From: JBLHOS01 sp047623825
Lineage (GTDB): Bacteria; Pseudomonadota; Alphaproteobacteria; Rhodobacterales; Rhodobacteraceae
Assembly (NCBI GenBank): GCA_047623825.1
Contig: JBLHOS010000048.1
Location: forward strand, 1-24,095
Reading direction: 5' to 3'
Length of the DNA stretch: 24,095 bases
The notes under the pieces were generated by a model. The model searched no databases, had not been told where the DNA came from, and saw nothing but the letters and a program-made list of their open reading frames with translations. Both the position numbers and the translations under genes were made by a program. Position 1 is the first letter of the stretch. Each line of letters begins with the position of its first letter. Below, piece after piece: positions 24,057 to 24,095 of the stretch.

Positions 24057-24095
24057 CGGAAGTGGAATTTGCCTCGACAAGATGCATGACGAGAT

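Noticed and set aside
1..24095. CRISPR array, phage defence locus, transposon or tRNA-linked island
   Set aside because: No repeat-spacer arrays, transposase, integrase, tRNA cloverleaf or flanking repeats could be recognised on either strand.

Overview
The window looks like chromosomal DNA of a marine alphaproteobacterium of the Rhodobacterales (Roseobacter-type). Evidence is the moderately high GC, and several proteins that I recognise as Rhodobacteraceae-type: the small FYFRIRENG protein, the PilM/PilP-like membrane protein beside mgtE, the Hint-domain RTX protein, the short DUF1127 protein divergent from a LysR regulator, and a divergent FliG. I do not assign a genus. I saw no tRNA, rRNA, CRISPR array, insertion sequence or phage gene.

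Layout. 1-1075 is a gene graveyard: a small membrane protein (minus) and a divergent MmyB-type XRE regulator (plus), both broken by frameshifts or deletion. 1233-3203 holds a conserved small protein and an M20 amidohydrolase, closed by a hairpin at 3386-3418. 3475-4173 (minus) is a secreted SIMPL protein. 4338-6824 (plus) is a large one-TM protein with pilus/secretion-like ends, converging on mgtE (minus). 8317-9594 (plus) is guanine deaminase. It converges on a minus-strand block read in the order XRE regulator, hisN, 8-oxoguanine-deaminase-like hydrolase, CAP-domain lipoprotein (12707 down to 9602). 13037-14008 is a quinone oxidoreductase. 14285-16453 is a secreted RTX/Hint protein. A LysR regulator (minus) and a DUF1127 gene (plus) diverge around 17.4 kb. 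A Bax-inhibitor-1 family membrane protein follows, then on the minus strand a GNAT acetyltransferase, rpmG and chrA with decayed sequence upstream of it. purB and a FliG-like gene (both plus) close the window.

How the genes relate. Two purine-ring deaminases (guanine and probably 8-oxoguanine) lie within 2 kb but on opposite strands. The second is almost fused to hisN and follows an XRE regulator, so salvage of oxidised purine and histidine biosynthesis may share a transcript. Most of the rest is housekeeping: Mg2+ transport, ribosomal protein L33, purine biosynthesis. I did not find a convincing new multi-gene system. The most informative observations are the co-decayed divergent pair at the left end, the decayed stretch upstream of chrA, the unusual architecture of the 4338-6824 protein, and a few palindromes that may be operators.
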